A DNA stretch of 64,000 bases, from assembly GCF_029815055.1 (NCBI RefSeq), contig NZ_JAPPWA010000002.1, positions 62,001 to 126,000 on the forward strand. The letters run 5' to 3'. This DNA comes from Ignatzschineria sp. RMDPL8A (GTDB taxonomy: Bacteria; Pseudomonadota; Gammaproteobacteria; Cardiobacteriales; Wohlfahrtiimonadaceae). Each line of letters opens with the position of its first letter. Positions within the stretch are counted from its first letter, which is position 1. The notes beneath the pieces are model-generated. The model did no database searches and was not told the origin of the DNA. It saw only the letters and a list, made by a program, of their open reading frames with translations. A program made the position numbers and the translations under genes. Positions 9,978-18,414 of the stretch are shown here, piece after piece.

Positions 9978-10454
9978 TTAAAATACGACCACAAGGCGTG
10001 CTCGATCAATGTTTGAAACCGGAATGGTTAACACCTCATCCGTTGCTTCGTTTTTATCGTCAACAATCGTTACGACGATCTCTTCTTCATTTACTCCCTC
10101 AACCACAGCATTAAATTTACGGCGATTGTTAATGACCGATTTCAATTGAAATGCAACAAGGTGATCGGGATAGGCTTTGAACTGTTCTACATCAAAGAAG
10201 ATGCGGTCAAGCCCGGGAGAAGAAACCTCTAACGTATAGGGCATATTGATGGGATCGTGTACATCTAAGAGCCCGGTAATTTGACGACTTACAAGCTCGC
10301 AATCATCGATTGTAATCCCACCTTCTTTATCGATGTAGATGCGCAAAATTGCATTTTTAGTATTTGGATGAAATTCGATTCCCCATAGCTCAAATCCCAT
10401 GGATTCAATCGAGGGCCTTAGAATTTCAGATAGTCCATAGGGATCTTTCTTCAT
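9978..10454 (-). CDS. rimP: Ribosome maturation factor RimP
   Basis: 158 residues. It binds the free 30S subunit and is needed for 16S 3'-domain maturation. The N-terminal domain carries GFELWGIEF, the following part has LRIYIDKEGGITIDDC, then YTLEVSSPGLDR, all characteristic of RimP (DUF150), and a C-terminal SH3-like domain ends the protein. It is the first protein gene after initiator tRNA, 21 bases upstream of nusA, exactly as in E. coli. Confidence 0.95.
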   Translation of the reverse strand: MKKDPYGLSEILRPSIESMGFELWGIEFHPNTKNAILRIYIDKEGGITIDDCELVSRQITGLLDVHDPINMPYTLEVSSPGLDRIFFDVEQFKAYPDHLVAFQLKSVINNRRKFNAVVEGVNEEEIVVTIVDDKNEATDEVLTIPVSNIDRARLVVVF

Positions 10455-10514
10455 AGTCGTGTTCTACTGCCAATCTAATATTGTTAAAGAATTAAAAAAT
10501 TATGCGTAAACAAA

Positions 10515-10538
10515 AAGCCCGATCTAAACGACGGGCTT
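10515..10538 (-). terminator. Terminator/attenuator between metY and rimP
   Basis: On the reverse strand AAGCCCG, a 10-base loop, CGGGCTT and a short T tract follow the tRNA by about 14 bases. Position between tRNA and rimP suggests partial termination, leaving read-through into the operon. Confidence 0.7.
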
Positions 10539-10551
10539 CTTATGCTTAATT

Positions 10552-10628
<77 letters not shown>

Positions 10629-10703
10629 CTAACTAGGTAAACTATTATATCTATTTTTTTGATAATTGCAACTCTTATTTCTAAAGTTTCTTTTTTAACC
10701 CGA

Positions 10704-12071
10704 TCAATTCGGTGCAACATCAATGGTTTGGATTTCAATCGATGGGTTGTTCTCAAAGAGCTTATCCATCTCATCCGCCTCAGTCTCGTCTGATCCGTTT
10801 TCTGAGGTCGTCTCTAACGACGAGGAATGAGTATATAGAGTATCGCCGTCCGAATCAAGTAAATTTATCGATTGCGGTTCGGTGACGTTGATCTCAATCT
10901 GTGGTGAGTCAGCAGAATCTCCTTGATTGTTAGTGAGAATTTCAACGGGGAGCTCGAGTTTTTCCTCCTCAAAATAATCACTTTCGTCGACGTTTGTATC
11001 GATGGTTTTTATAATTAAGCTGTTTTCACTGCGCCATTTATTAAAGGCATCGGTTAACAGATCGCCATATTCATAATAGAAATCGGCATTTTCTGGAATC
11101 CCGTGAATGAGATTGTCGGGGGTATTAGTGAGATAGGGTTCATCGCGCTCTGTAGCAAGCGTCCAGCCGGATTTAAGCGTTGTGCCCGAGGGCGTTACCC
11201 GTGAAAAGCGCAGTTGCTGTTCGGTTTGTGTGGCAAACGAGATAAAGGCGTAGCCTAAATGGGGCGCACTACTTTTCATGGGGATTGCGAGATAATCGAG
11301 ACGATAGAGCATCTCATTGCGATTAATGCCGATTGAGTCACGCTCTCGCTGACTGCCTGTTAAAAGCGGGCCATCCGGCGCAATCGCCATCACCACTTTC
11401 CCATCGCGCAGCCACGCTTGCACCTCGGTAATATGATTCCACCATAAGATATGATCTGTAATCTCACTATATTTATTAAGCGCCCGCTCACGCCCTTTAT
11501 TGGTGGCAAGAAGCTCATAAACTTTATGTTTTGGTACACCATCGGCAAGGAGCGCGATCTCAAAGAGGTGGCGCGCATCATTCGGGAGCGCACGAAGTCC
11601 GGGATATCGCGTGACATTGAAGAAATCTTCCCAATAACTGGGTGCCGTTCCATACAGATGAATGGGTGAGTAGGCAAGCACCGTTCCCGTGACTCGATAG
11701 CCAACGCCACATTTTTCCATGGCGGTAGGATTTAACAGATCATGATGCGGAAGCAGATTCCAATCGAGCGGCAGGAGCGATTGATTATCACACCCTTTGC
11801 GTAATTGGTCTTTCGTGAGCGTTACCGCATTCCAATGATCGGGAAAGTGTTTAGGGGGGTTACTCGCGCTAATTTGGCTCTCACTGATGGCAATTTTCCC
11901 ACGCTCCATAAAGGGCGCAAAGAGTGTACTGCGAAACGCGGTCACTTCATGCTCATTAATCGCAATGCTCGCTTGCTCATTGGCAACGGCATGGAAACTT
12001 GAGAGAGAAAAGAGGGAAACCAACAGCCAATGTTTCATGTGAAACAATGAGTCGTGCGTTTTTTTCATCAT
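10704..12071 (-). CDS. Orphan PotD-like periplasmic binding protein with acidic tail
   Basis: 455 residues. A basic start followed by a hydrophobic stretch and HAVANE indicates a signal peptide. The middle part (about 120-310) resembles spermidine/putrescine-type solute-binding proteins: YWEDFFNVTRYPGLRALP, LFEIALLADGV, WWNHITEVQAWLRDGKV and MAIAPDGPLL follow the PotD pattern of domain 1/2 crossover. From about 360 the protein becomes a Glu/Asp/Ser-rich tail with no recognised domain, roughly 95 residues beyond the usual family length. No ABC ATPase or permease lies nearby. GAGG precedes the 12071 start at a rather long distance; Met12 is an alternative. Family assignment is moderately sure, the ligand unknown. 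Confidence 0.65.
   Translation of the reverse strand: MMKKTHDSLFHMKHWLLVSLFSLSSFHAVANEQASIAINEHEVTAFRSTLFAPFMERGKIAISESQISASNPPKHFPDHWNAVTLTKDQLRKGCDNQSLLPLDWNLLPHHDLLNPTAMEKCGVGYRVTGTVLAYSPIHLYGTAPSYWEDFFNVTRYPGLRALPNDARHLFEIALLADGVPKHKVYELLATNKGRERALNKYSEITDHILWWNHITEVQAWLRDGKVVMAIAPDGPLLTGSQRERDSIGINRNEMLYRLDYLAIPMKSSAPHLGYAFISFATQTEQQLRFSRVTPSGTTLKSGWTLATERDEPYLTNTPDNLIHGIPENADFYYEYGDLLTDAFNKWRSENSLIIKTIDTNVDESDYFEEEKLELPVEILTNNQGDSADSPQIEINVTEPQSINLLDSDGDTLYTHSSSLETTSENGSDETEADEMDKLFENNPSIEIQTIDVAPN
12031..12046. promoter_or_regulatory. parS: parS-like site 1
   Basis: TGTTTCATGTGAAACA matches the ParB site TGTTTCACGTGAAACA at 15 of 16 bases. It lies inside the first codons of the PotD-like gene, about 11 kb from the DnaA-box cluster, where origin-proximal parS sites are expected. 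Confidence 0.45.
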
Positions 12072-12187
12072 GGTAGACGCGACCTCAGTGAGTCAGAATG
12101 GGTTGAGAAGATATTTATACGAATTATCATATTAAATACGCGTGTCGTATATTACAATATCACGAATGAATTAACTAGGATTGCATT

Positions 12188-12517
12188 ATGTCATCACTCT
12201 TAATACTTTTAATCGCCATTGCATTTGAGGTGCTCGGCACTGTATGCATGCGACTTTCAGAAGGATTTGAGGTGATGTGGGCAGCGGGATTGATGCTTCT
12301 TTTTTACGGGGCATCGTTTGTGTCGTTTGTCTATTGCATACGGCGAATTGAGATCTCAATTGCCTATGCGCTCTGGACGGCGCTCGGAATGTTAGCCATC
12401 TCTCTTGTGAGCTTTATCTTTTTTGAAGAGGCGGTAACCTACCCAAAAGTGATTGCGCTCCTCTTCATAACAGCGGGGGTTGTGGGCTTAACGCTTGAGA
12501 GTGTCGAGGAGTCTTAG
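12188..12517 (+). CDS. Small multidrug resistance (SMR) family protein, glutamate-bearing partner
   Basis: 109 residues, four membrane helices. Helix 1 reads IAFEVLGTVCMRLSEGF and keeps the essential proton/substrate glutamate (E14 of EmrE); AYALWTALG keeps the conserved tryptophan of helix 3. AGGA stands before the ATG. It overlaps the next SMR gene by one base, the arrangement of two-component SMR pumps (EbrAB, MdtIJ) in which two oppositely inserted subunits form a heterodimer exporting cationic compounds. The substrate cannot be inferred. Confidence 0.85.
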   Translation: MSSLLILLIAIAFEVLGTVCMRLSEGFEVMWAAGLMLLFYGASFVSFVYCIRRIEISIAYALWTALGMLAISLVSFIFFEEAVTYPKVIALLFITAGVVGLTLESVEES

Positions 12518-12873
12518 TGGAATTTTTTACAGCGCTCCCATTGAGTGATCACAACGCATGGATTATATTGGTCGCCGCTATTTTTTGCAGCGCCATCGGT
12601 ACCACCTGTTTAAAGTTTTTAGCAAAAACGGGACAGTACCGCTACTTAATTGGTGTGATTGGCGGTTATGCCTGTTTTCTTATTTCGATTACGCTCGTTT
12701 TGAAGTGGATCGATATGGGGGTGGGCTATGCGGTGTGGTCCGGATTATCAACGCTCCTGATGACGCTCTCAGGCGTTTTCTTTTTTAAAGAGAAATTGGG
12801 GCTTAGAAAGGTGGGTAGCCTGATCTGTATAATTGTCGGAGTCGTGATTTTAAGCCTTGTAGACTCTTTTTAA
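12517..12873 (+). CDS. SMR family protein lacking the helix-1 glutamate
   Basis: 118 residues, four helices, starting at a GTG that shares its G with the preceding stop codon. Helix 1 is AAIFCSAIGTTCLKF: the position of the invariant glutamate is Ser. Helix 3 keeps GYAVWSGL. It must pair with its upstream neighbour if it works in transport, since an SMR subunit without the glutamate cannot by itself couple to protons. A more distant DMT/EamA-like helper function is the alternative. Confidence 0.8.
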   Translation: MEFFTALPLSDHNAWIILVAAIFCSAIGTTCLKFLAKTGQYRYLIGVIGGYACFLISITLVLKWIDMGVGYAVWSGLSTLLMTLSGVFFFKEKLGLRKVGSLICIIVGVVILSLVDSF

Positions 12874-12998
12874 TATTGTAAAAGAATGTCGATTATTTCC
12901 AAAATAAATGGTATAACGTAAGGGTACGATGAGCTTAATAAAATTTGTAAGATTTTGTTTGTTTCAAGGCAAAATCGAGAGATAAAAGGAGTTACTAG

Positions 12999-13712
12999 GT
13001 GCGTAAAAGACTAAAAGTTGCTTGTGGAGATTGCAGTTTGCAGCGTTTATGTCTGCCTGTTGGATTGGATGAAAGCGAGTTTATCAAACTCGAAAAAGTG
13101 ATTGCGCGGGGGAAGCCCCTGGCCCGAGGTAAACATATTTACTTCCCGGGAGATCCTTTTACCTCACTCTACGCGGTGCGTTCAGGAACGGTCAAAACAT
13201 ATAGCGTTGCCTCAGATGGTACTGAATATGTGACGGGATTTTACCTTCCCGGCGAGATTATCGGTCTTGATGCGCTCTGTACGGGCGTTCATCCTTGCGG
13301 TGCGAAAACGCTCGAAACCAGCAGTCTCTGTGAATTACCCTATGATCATCTTGAAGATTTAGCAGAACGCGTTCCCAATATCGCCAAACAACTGCTCCGC
13401 ATTATGAGCCAAGAGCTCCATTCGGATGAAAAGTTGTTAATGATGGTGGGCTCACAACCGGCGAAATCACGCTTAATTGCGCTGTTTCTAAGCCTTTCAA
13501 CTCGTCTTTATCGACGGGGTTATTCCGCAACTGAATTTACTTTAAGTATGTCGCGCGCGGATATTGGAAGTTATTTAGGCTTAGCTGTTGAAACCGTGAG
13601 TCGCCTGCTTAAAAAGCTGCAAGATCAAAACTTAATTGAGGTGGACCATCGCCAGATTAAACTGCTCGACATTGATCGACTGCGCGAAATGGTTAAACTC
13701 GATTTCGAATAA
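12999..13712 (+). CDS. fnr: FNR/ANR oxygen-sensing transcription regulator
   Basis: 237 residues of the CRP/FNR family. Cys9, Cys12, Cys18 and Cys111 have exactly the spacing of the E. coli FNR [4Fe-4S] ligands Cys20, 23, 29 and 122, so oxygen sensing through a cluster is expected. The cyclic-nucleotide-like barrel (about 25-140) is followed by a dimer helix and a helix-turn-helix with VETVSRLLKKL, carrying the Glu-Ser-Arg that reads TTGAT-N4-ATCAA sites. The start is GTG, placed by AAAGGAG upstream. It stands alone with its own terminator; I see no clear FNR box at its own promoter. Confidence 0.93.
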   Translation: MRKRLKVACGDCSLQRLCLPVGLDESEFIKLEKVIARGKPLARGKHIYFPGDPFTSLYAVRSGTVKTYSVASDGTEYVTGFYLPGEIIGLDALCTGVHPCGAKTLETSSLCELPYDHLEDLAERVPNIAKQLLRIMSQELHSDEKLLMMVGSQPAKSRLIALFLSLSTRLYRRGYSATEFTLSMSRADIGSYLGLAVETVSRLLKKLQDQNLIEVDHRQIKLLDIDRLREMVKLDFE

Positions 13713-13759
13713 TTTTTTGCTCGTCGCCACGATCCTGCTCGATCGAGGCGATGCTTGAT

Positions 13760-13809
13760 AAACGCGTTAATAATGGGAGTTCTCCTGAATTGATTATTAG
13801 CGCGTTTTT
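13760..13809 (+). terminator. Terminator of fnr
   Basis: AAACGCG(T)TAATAAT is mirrored by ATTATTA(G)CGCGTTT and followed by a T run; a GGAG/CTCC hairpin sits in the loop. Confidence 0.8.
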
Positions 13810-13953
13810 TTACGCCCGCTCTCTGATTATTAAAAATTCGTACGCAATAAACACAAAATCATTTTAGATATAATATAACTATTGCATGTAATGATTTGTT
13901 TGGCGTTTTCTTATGTTTGGCTCGCACAAAACCCCACTATCAAAAAGGTCATA

Positions 13954-13988
13954 AAAAAGCCGATCACTCAATAGAGGATCGGCTTTTT
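13954..13988. terminator. Terminator of the aromatic permease gene
   Basis: AAAAAGCCGATC and GATCGGCTTTTT form a perfect 12-bp stem with an 11-base loop, A/T tracts on both flanks; 26 bases past the permease stop on the reverse strand. Confidence 0.85.
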
Positions 13989-14013
13989 GCTTTACTTTTA
14001 AATCCGGTTCAAT

Positions 14014-15234
14014 CTAACCCGTTACGGTCGGTAACACATCGGTAAAGATCGATAAGAGATAGGCGATCATAATCACTACCGCAAAGAGTGTTGCAATCAC
14101 AAGTGCAGGGGTTCCGCCGCGAGTTTGCGTTCCTTCTGGGTGGGCGATACGCGCTTTATAGGTAAGAAGTACCGGAAGAATCACCCCGATAAAGGCGAAA
14201 ATAATGCCCGCAAATGCGAACGCACTTAAGAAGATTTTCGGATAGGTAAATCCAACAATGATCGGCGGTAAGAAGGTGATTAGACCAATGGTGATGCGGT
14301 CGTGACGGAGATTGAAATGCATCAATAGGTCTTTGACGGCACTTGATAAGCCAAGAGCAACACCAATATAAGACGTGATGAGCGCTAAGATTGAGAATAC
14401 GCGAATAATTTCACCTAAATGATTGCTGCCGGTGGTGACTTTAAACGCTTCAATGAGACCGTTTAAGCTCGGATCTTTGTTTAAAATTTCAATTAAGGTT
14501 GATTGCTCAAGGACCCCGTGAGTTGCAAATTGCCACACGATATAGATGATGAAAATGCCGGTAGACCCTAAGAAACACGCAAGTTTCACTTTTTTGTTAT
14601 CGCCCTCGAGATACTCATTGATGGTCGGTGTACAGATGTGGAAACCAAAAGTCATAAAGAAGACCGGCATCGCCGAGAAGAAGAGGAGATTATTCGTTGG
14701 TGAGGCTTGAAGATTCGGCAGCGACACTTTATTAAAGAGCAAAAAGAGGATCGCAATAAAGACGAGTACTTTCAGGGAGAACGAGATACGGTTAGTCACA
14801 TCGGCGACTGAAATCCCGAGCGTGACGATCAGACCAAAGCCAATGGAGAACATCAGTGAGGAGATTTTCCGCGCAAGATCGCCATTTCCCGTCATCGATT
14901 CTGGCAGAAGACCAAAGAGAAGGTCGCCACTTCCGGTTACATACGCCGTGAGCACCGCATACATAAAAAAGAGCAGAATGAAATTGACAAAGAGACGCCC
15001 ATTTTTACCAAAATATTTTTCCGTGAGCGACGCAATTCCCGCATCATTTTTATCATGTTGATGTACTTCCGCATATAAAAGCGCGGTGTAGGTGAGTAAA
15101 ATCCAGAGTAGAAACAAGAGGACAAATGTTAGTCCAAACCCCATTTGTGCTGACGTTAGTGGCATTGCCAGCATCCCCGCTCCGACGGCGGTACCCGCAA
15201 TAATCAGGGTACTCCCTAAAACTTTATTTTTCAC
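14014..15234 (-). CDS. Aromatic amino acid permease (Mtr/TyrP/TnaB type, HAAAP family)
   Basis: 406 residues with about eleven hydrophobic segments. The N-terminus GSTLIIAGTAVGAGMLAMPL is the signature of the hydroxy/aromatic amino acid permease family (proton symport of Trp or Tyr). The start is GTG at 15234, set by AAGGAT upstream; the overlapping ATG two bases earlier is out of frame and ends at once. It is monocistronic. Sequence alone does not decide between tryptophan and tyrosine as main substrate. Confidence 0.88.
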   Translation of the reverse strand: MKNKVLGSTLIIAGTAVGAGMLAMPLTSAQMGFGLTFVLLFLLWILLTYTALLYAEVHQHDKNDAGIASLTEKYFGKNGRLFVNFILLFFMYAVLTAYVTGSGDLLFGLLPESMTGNGDLARKISSLMFSIGFGLIVTLGISVADVTNRISFSLKVLVFIAILFLLFNKVSLPNLQASPTNNLLFFSAMPVFFMTFGFHICTPTINEYLEGDNKKVKLACFLGSTGIFIIYIVWQFATHGVLEQSTLIEILNKDPSLNGLIEAFKVTTGSNHLGEIIRVFSILALITSYIGVALGLSSAVKDLLMHFNLRHDRITIGLITFLPPIIVGFTYPKIFLSAFAFAGIIFAFIGVILPVLLTYKARIAHPEGTQTRGGTPALVIATLFAVVIMIAYLLSIFTDVLPTVTG

Positions 15235-15361
15235 ATTGATATCCTTTTGAAATTTTTCTAATATTTTTATTATTTCTGGGGCAGAAATTAATCTTTAAAC
15301 CTCAATTATTGATAGTAAATGACTTTTGAAATAAAGTCGAAAAAAAAGAATGAAAAAAGAT

Positions 15362-15389
15362 TTGTAATTTAAAAAAAATCGTGTATGAT
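15362..15389 (+). promoter_or_regulatory. Promoter of first tRNA-Lys
   Basis: TTGTAA and TATGAT, 16 bases apart, ending about 40 bases before the tRNA. Confidence 0.6.
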
Positions 15390-15428
15390 TATTTACCTCG
15401 ATTGATTCATCGTTATTGAATCGTATTT

Positions 15429-15503
15429 GGGCTGCTAGCTCAGGGGTAGAGCAGTTGGCTTTTAACCAATTGGTCGAAGGTTCAAATCCTTCGCAGCCCA
15501 CCA
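15429..15503 (+). tRNA. tRNA-Lys (TTT), copy 1
   Basis: 75 bases with encoded CCA. The anticodon loop is CTTTTAA (anticodon TTT); the acceptor GGGCTGC pairs with GCAGCCC. It is identical to copy 2 and has its own promoter. Confidence 0.97.
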
Positions 15504-15565
15504 AATACTTTTTAAGATGGGTGTGATATTCATCTTAAGCGATCAACTTTTATACAGCATTGAGG

Positions 15566-15593
15566 TTGACGCACCACAAAAAAAGTTTATAAT
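15566..15593 (+). promoter_or_regulatory. Promoter of second tRNA-Lys
   Basis: TTGACG and a perfect TATAAT with a 16-base spacer, 14 bases upstream of the tRNA; a strong stable-RNA promoter. Confidence 0.75.
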
Positions 15594-15607
15594 GACTTTC
15601 ACTGTTT

Positions 15608-15682
15608 GGGCTGCTAGCTCAGGGGTAGAGCAGTTGGCTTTTAACCAATTGGTCGAAGGTTCAAATCCTTCGCAGCCCACCA
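15608..15682 (+). tRNA. tRNA-Lys (TTT), copy 2
   Basis: Identical over all 75 bases to copy 1, 179 bases downstream of it. The repeat extends only a few bases (TTT before, AA after) beyond the tRNA, so the spacer and promoter are not duplicated. A terminator follows. Confidence 0.97.
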
Positions 15683-15689
15683 AACATTC

Positions 15690-15723
15690 AAAAGACCTTA
15701 AGCGATTGTTTAAGGTCTTTTTT
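15690..15723 (+). terminator. Terminator of tRNA-Lys copy 2
   Basis: AAAGACCTTAA and TTAAGGTCTTT form an 11-bp stem followed by T residues. Confidence 0.85.
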
Positions 15724-15781
15724 GTTATCTCCCTAAAAATCCTGTACATTCATCTGCATAGTCTCTTTTGCGTGAGTTGTT

Positions 15782-17806
15782 ATGTCGCCTCAAATCCCTT
15801 TTTCTCAAAATTCTGCGCTTATCAATCCCTCTGATTGTTCACTTCAAGCGCCTCCAAATGCGCGCCGTTTACAGCTATTAATGGTCGATGAGGATCATCA
15901 CGATGGCGCGGTCGTTAAGAGTATGATCGAGACGATCTGTCATACGTTACAAGATGACAATGTCGTGGTGCTGAGTGATTTGATATTGAGTGATGAGGTT
16001 CTGAGTGAGGAGGCTCAACCGTATCATCCGCTCCGCCATGGAAAAGCGCTCCTTGGGAGTACCATTAATCATCTCATTTTTGATACGCGTGAGGGAGTAT
16101 CGCTCGATTACCTGCTTTCAAGTCTCTATGCAGTGAAACGCGGCGGATCGGTGTGGCTGATTGTCCCGAAAAACACGCAGTCTGAAATCTATCAACAAGC
16201 GAGTACCCGCTTTCATCGTGAAGCGATCGCAACGCCCTATTTTGATCAGTTTTTTTATGATGGATTAAGAGAGTTTGCTACCATGACTTTAACGCCCGAT
16301 TCATTACCGGAATACCTTGAGGAGTTTGCGCGATGTGACACCGGTGAATCAGACCACTCCGAGCCCTCTTCTGAAAAGCCTTCAGACGCACTCTCATTAA
16401 GTCCCGAACAAAAAGCCATCCTCCACGAATTTACAACCATGGAAGAGGGCATTGCGACCCTTTTTGCGCCGCGAGGCGTTGGGAAATCGGTGGTCGGGAA
16501 TGCACTTATTGAGCAAAAGCCCCATCAATATCTGCTCACCGCACCGAATCAGAGTGCGATCAGTCGTTATCATGATTTTAGAGGCGCACTGAATGCTGGT
16601 GAGACGCTCTTTTATGCGCCGGATATGCTCCTCTCTGGAGCGGTTGAGATTGATCCCGCCAAAACGCTGATTATCGATGAAGCGGCAAAGATTCCTTTAG
16701 CAAAACTTGAGCGGCTCTGTGCGCTGTGCCATAAAACCTTACTGATCTCTTCGGTGGAAAATTATGAGGGGACAAACCAAGGTCTGCGAGAGAAATTCTA
16801 TGAGCTCGTGCCGGTGAAAAAGCACTTTACCCTGACCGAGCTCTTCCGTTTTGTAGTAGGTGATGCAGTTTCACAGCTGTGTGATTATCTGCGCTTTGAA
16901 GGGGATTTCTATCCAAGTGAGCCACTCAAAAGTGATTCGGTTTACGAGGGCATTACGCTTTTTCTTCCGGATGATTGGCATGCCGATGAGGAAAAGGGGG
17001 ATAATCAGATTTGTACGATGGCGGATTTTCGGCAAAACCGAGCGCTCTTTGGCGCGGTCTACCATCTTCTCAATGAAACTCATTATCAAACCAATATTCA
17101 AGACATTCGCCGTCTTTTTGATGATCCAGAAAGTTTGGTGGTGATTTATGTGGAAAATGGGCGCGTTCAAGGGGCAATTTGGGGGCTTTTAGAGGGTGAG
17201 ATTGATGAGGCGTTAGCGATTGCGATCTACCGTGGTCTGCGCCGCCCAAAAGGGAATCTCGTCCCGCAAATGCTTGGTACGCACGGCTATGATTGGGAAC
17301 CGATGTTGATGCGCTCAGTGCGGATTTCGCGGATTTCAGTGGTGGCGGATAAGCGCCGGGAAGGGCTCGCCTCAACGATGATTCGGGCACTTGAAACGCA
17401 TATGAAACAGATCGATTTTCTGAGCGCAAGTTTTGGGCTCACCGAATCGCTGCTTAAATTTTGGGAAGCAGCCGGATTTACTTGGATTCATCTTGGCACT
17501 CATCAAGATAAAACGACCGCGCTCCATGCCGGCGTTGTGATGCGAGCGCTTTCAAAAAGGGGTGAAGATTGGCTTAACAATCGAGTGGAAAAATGGCAGC
17601 ACGATGCCTATGAATGGCAATATGCACCCTTTATTCGCGATGAGATTAAACCTCTGTTAGCGGCACGTGGACGGCAGGGGAAATGGGATGAGGTAGACTG
17701 TGCTGCAATTGATGCGACGACGCAATTTAAGAAGCCAACGCCCGCCCTTTTTGGCGCATTTTCTAGGCAGAAACGGGCGCTTAACAAGGCGGATAAAAAT
17801 AAGTAG
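15782..17806 (+). CDS. tmcA: tRNA(Met) cytidine acetyltransferase TmcA
   Basis: 674 residues, the length of the family. It makes N4-acetylcytidine at the wobble base of elongator tRNA-Met using acetyl-CoA and ATP. An N-terminal DUF1726-like domain is followed by a helicase-type module with Walker A APRGVGKS (about 230) and Walker B LIIDEAAKIP (about 300), then a GNAT acetyltransferase domain with ISRISVVADKRREGLAS and SFGLTESLLKFW, and a tRNA-binding tail. The start has no clear Shine-Dalgarno. It lies between the tRNA-Lys pair and tRNA-Thr. Confidence 0.93.
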   Translation: MSPQIPFSQNSALINPSDCSLQAPPNARRLQLLMVDEDHHDGAVVKSMIETICHTLQDDNVVVLSDLILSDEVLSEEAQPYHPLRHGKALLGSTINHLIFDTREGVSLDYLLSSLYAVKRGGSVWLIVPKNTQSEIYQQASTRFHREAIATPYFDQFFYDGLREFATMTLTPDSLPEYLEEFARCDTGESDHSEPSSEKPSDALSLSPEQKAILHEFTTMEEGIATLFAPRGVGKSVVGNALIEQKPHQYLLTAPNQSAISRYHDFRGALNAGETLFYAPDMLLSGAVEIDPAKTLIIDEAAKIPLAKLERLCALCHKTLLISSVENYEGTNQGLREKFYELVPVKKHFTLTELFRFVVGDAVSQLCDYLRFEGDFYPSEPLKSDSVYEGITLFLPDDWHADEEKGDNQICTMADFRQNRALFGAVYHLLNETHYQTNIQDIRRLFDDPESLVVIYVENGRVQGAIWGLLEGEIDEALAIAIYRGLRRPKGNLVPQMLGTHGYDWEPMLMRSVRISRISVVADKRREGLASTMIRALETHMKQIDFLSASFGLTESLLKFWEAAGFTWIHLGTHQDKTTALHAGVVMRALSKRGEDWLNNRVEKWQHDAYEWQYAPFIRDEIKPLLAARGRQGKWDEVDCAAIDATTQFKKPTPALFGAFSRQKRALNKADKNK

Positions 17807-17825
17807 AATAATTTTTGCGCAGCAG

Positions 17826-17854
17826 TTGACAGGCTCAATTTTGTTGTATAGAAT
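17826..17854 (+). promoter_or_regulatory. Promoter of tRNA-Thr
   Basis: A consensus TTGACA at 17826-17831 with TAGAAT 17 bases later, just after the tmcA stop. Confidence 0.65.
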
Positions 17855-17876
17855 CGTTATCTCAATTGGAGACGAA

Positions 17877-17952
<76 letters not shown>

Positions 17953-17979
17953 TTTACTTAGTCTTCCAATCCAGATTTT

Positions 17980-18014
17980 AAACGCCTTAAGTGATTACGC
18001 TTAAGGCGTTTTTT
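17980..18014 (+). terminator. Terminator of tRNA-Thr
   Basis: AAACGCCTTAAG, 8-base loop, CTTAAGGCGTTT and T run; perfect 12-bp stem. Confidence 0.85.
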
Positions 18015-18065
18015 ATTGCCCAGAATCTCTCGAAAAGTATCTGTAATGCATTAAAATCTATGAGA

Positions 18066-18088
18066 AAAACCCACACGAGGTGGGTTTT
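18066..18088 (-). terminator. Hairpin downstream of sdhE
   Basis: AAAACCCAC, 5-base loop, GTGGGTTTT. On the reverse strand it lies about 70 bases past sdhE and ends in T residues. Confidence 0.7.
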
Positions 18089-18156
18089 AAATATCTGTCT
18101 TTGTTAATGCTTTCTAGTATTTTTAATGTTTCCTAATGGATATTAATTCTCAAACA

Positions 18157-18414
18157 TTAATCCTCAAGCAGGTGGGGATTCATTTTTAATACCAGCGCTT
18201 TAATCGCTTCATTGGGATAGGGCGCTTTATGCATTAAGAGCGCATAGAGTTCAGGGTCTTGCATATCGAGGAGCGAGAGGTAGAGATCTTTCTCCTCATC
18301 GGGCGCTTTCTCAAAATAATTTTCAAGATAGTTGTCACACAGCTGATCTAATTCGCGCATCCCTCGGCGTGAGCGCCATTTGATTTTTCGTAAATCGTAT
18401 TTATCCTGACTCAT
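18157..18414 (-). CDS. sdhE: Succinate dehydrogenase flavinylation factor SdhE
   Basis: 85 residues. The RRGMRELD motif near residue 16 is the diagnostic flavoprotein-contact loop of the SdhE/CptB/YgfY family, which promotes covalent FAD attachment to SdhA. All-helical, typical length. It is alone here; sdhCDAB is not in the window. Confidence 0.92.
   Translation of the reverse strand: MSQDKYDLRKIKWRSRRGMRELDQLCDNYLENYFEKAPDEEKDLYLSLLDMQDPELYALLMHKAPYPNEAIKALVLKMNPHLLED

Larger units (their letters stand above)
13713..14013. other. Convergent intergenic region
   Basis: About 300 bases between fnr and the aromatic permease gene, which converge. It holds two intrinsic terminators (13760-13809 and 13954-13988). 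I see no gene or RNA in the AT-rich stretch between them. Confidence 0.6.

Noticed and set aside
12072-12187. Guanidine riboswitch before the paired SMR genes
   Set aside because: The leader has no ACGR-loop hairpins and no ykkC core; only a weak AT-rich dyad.
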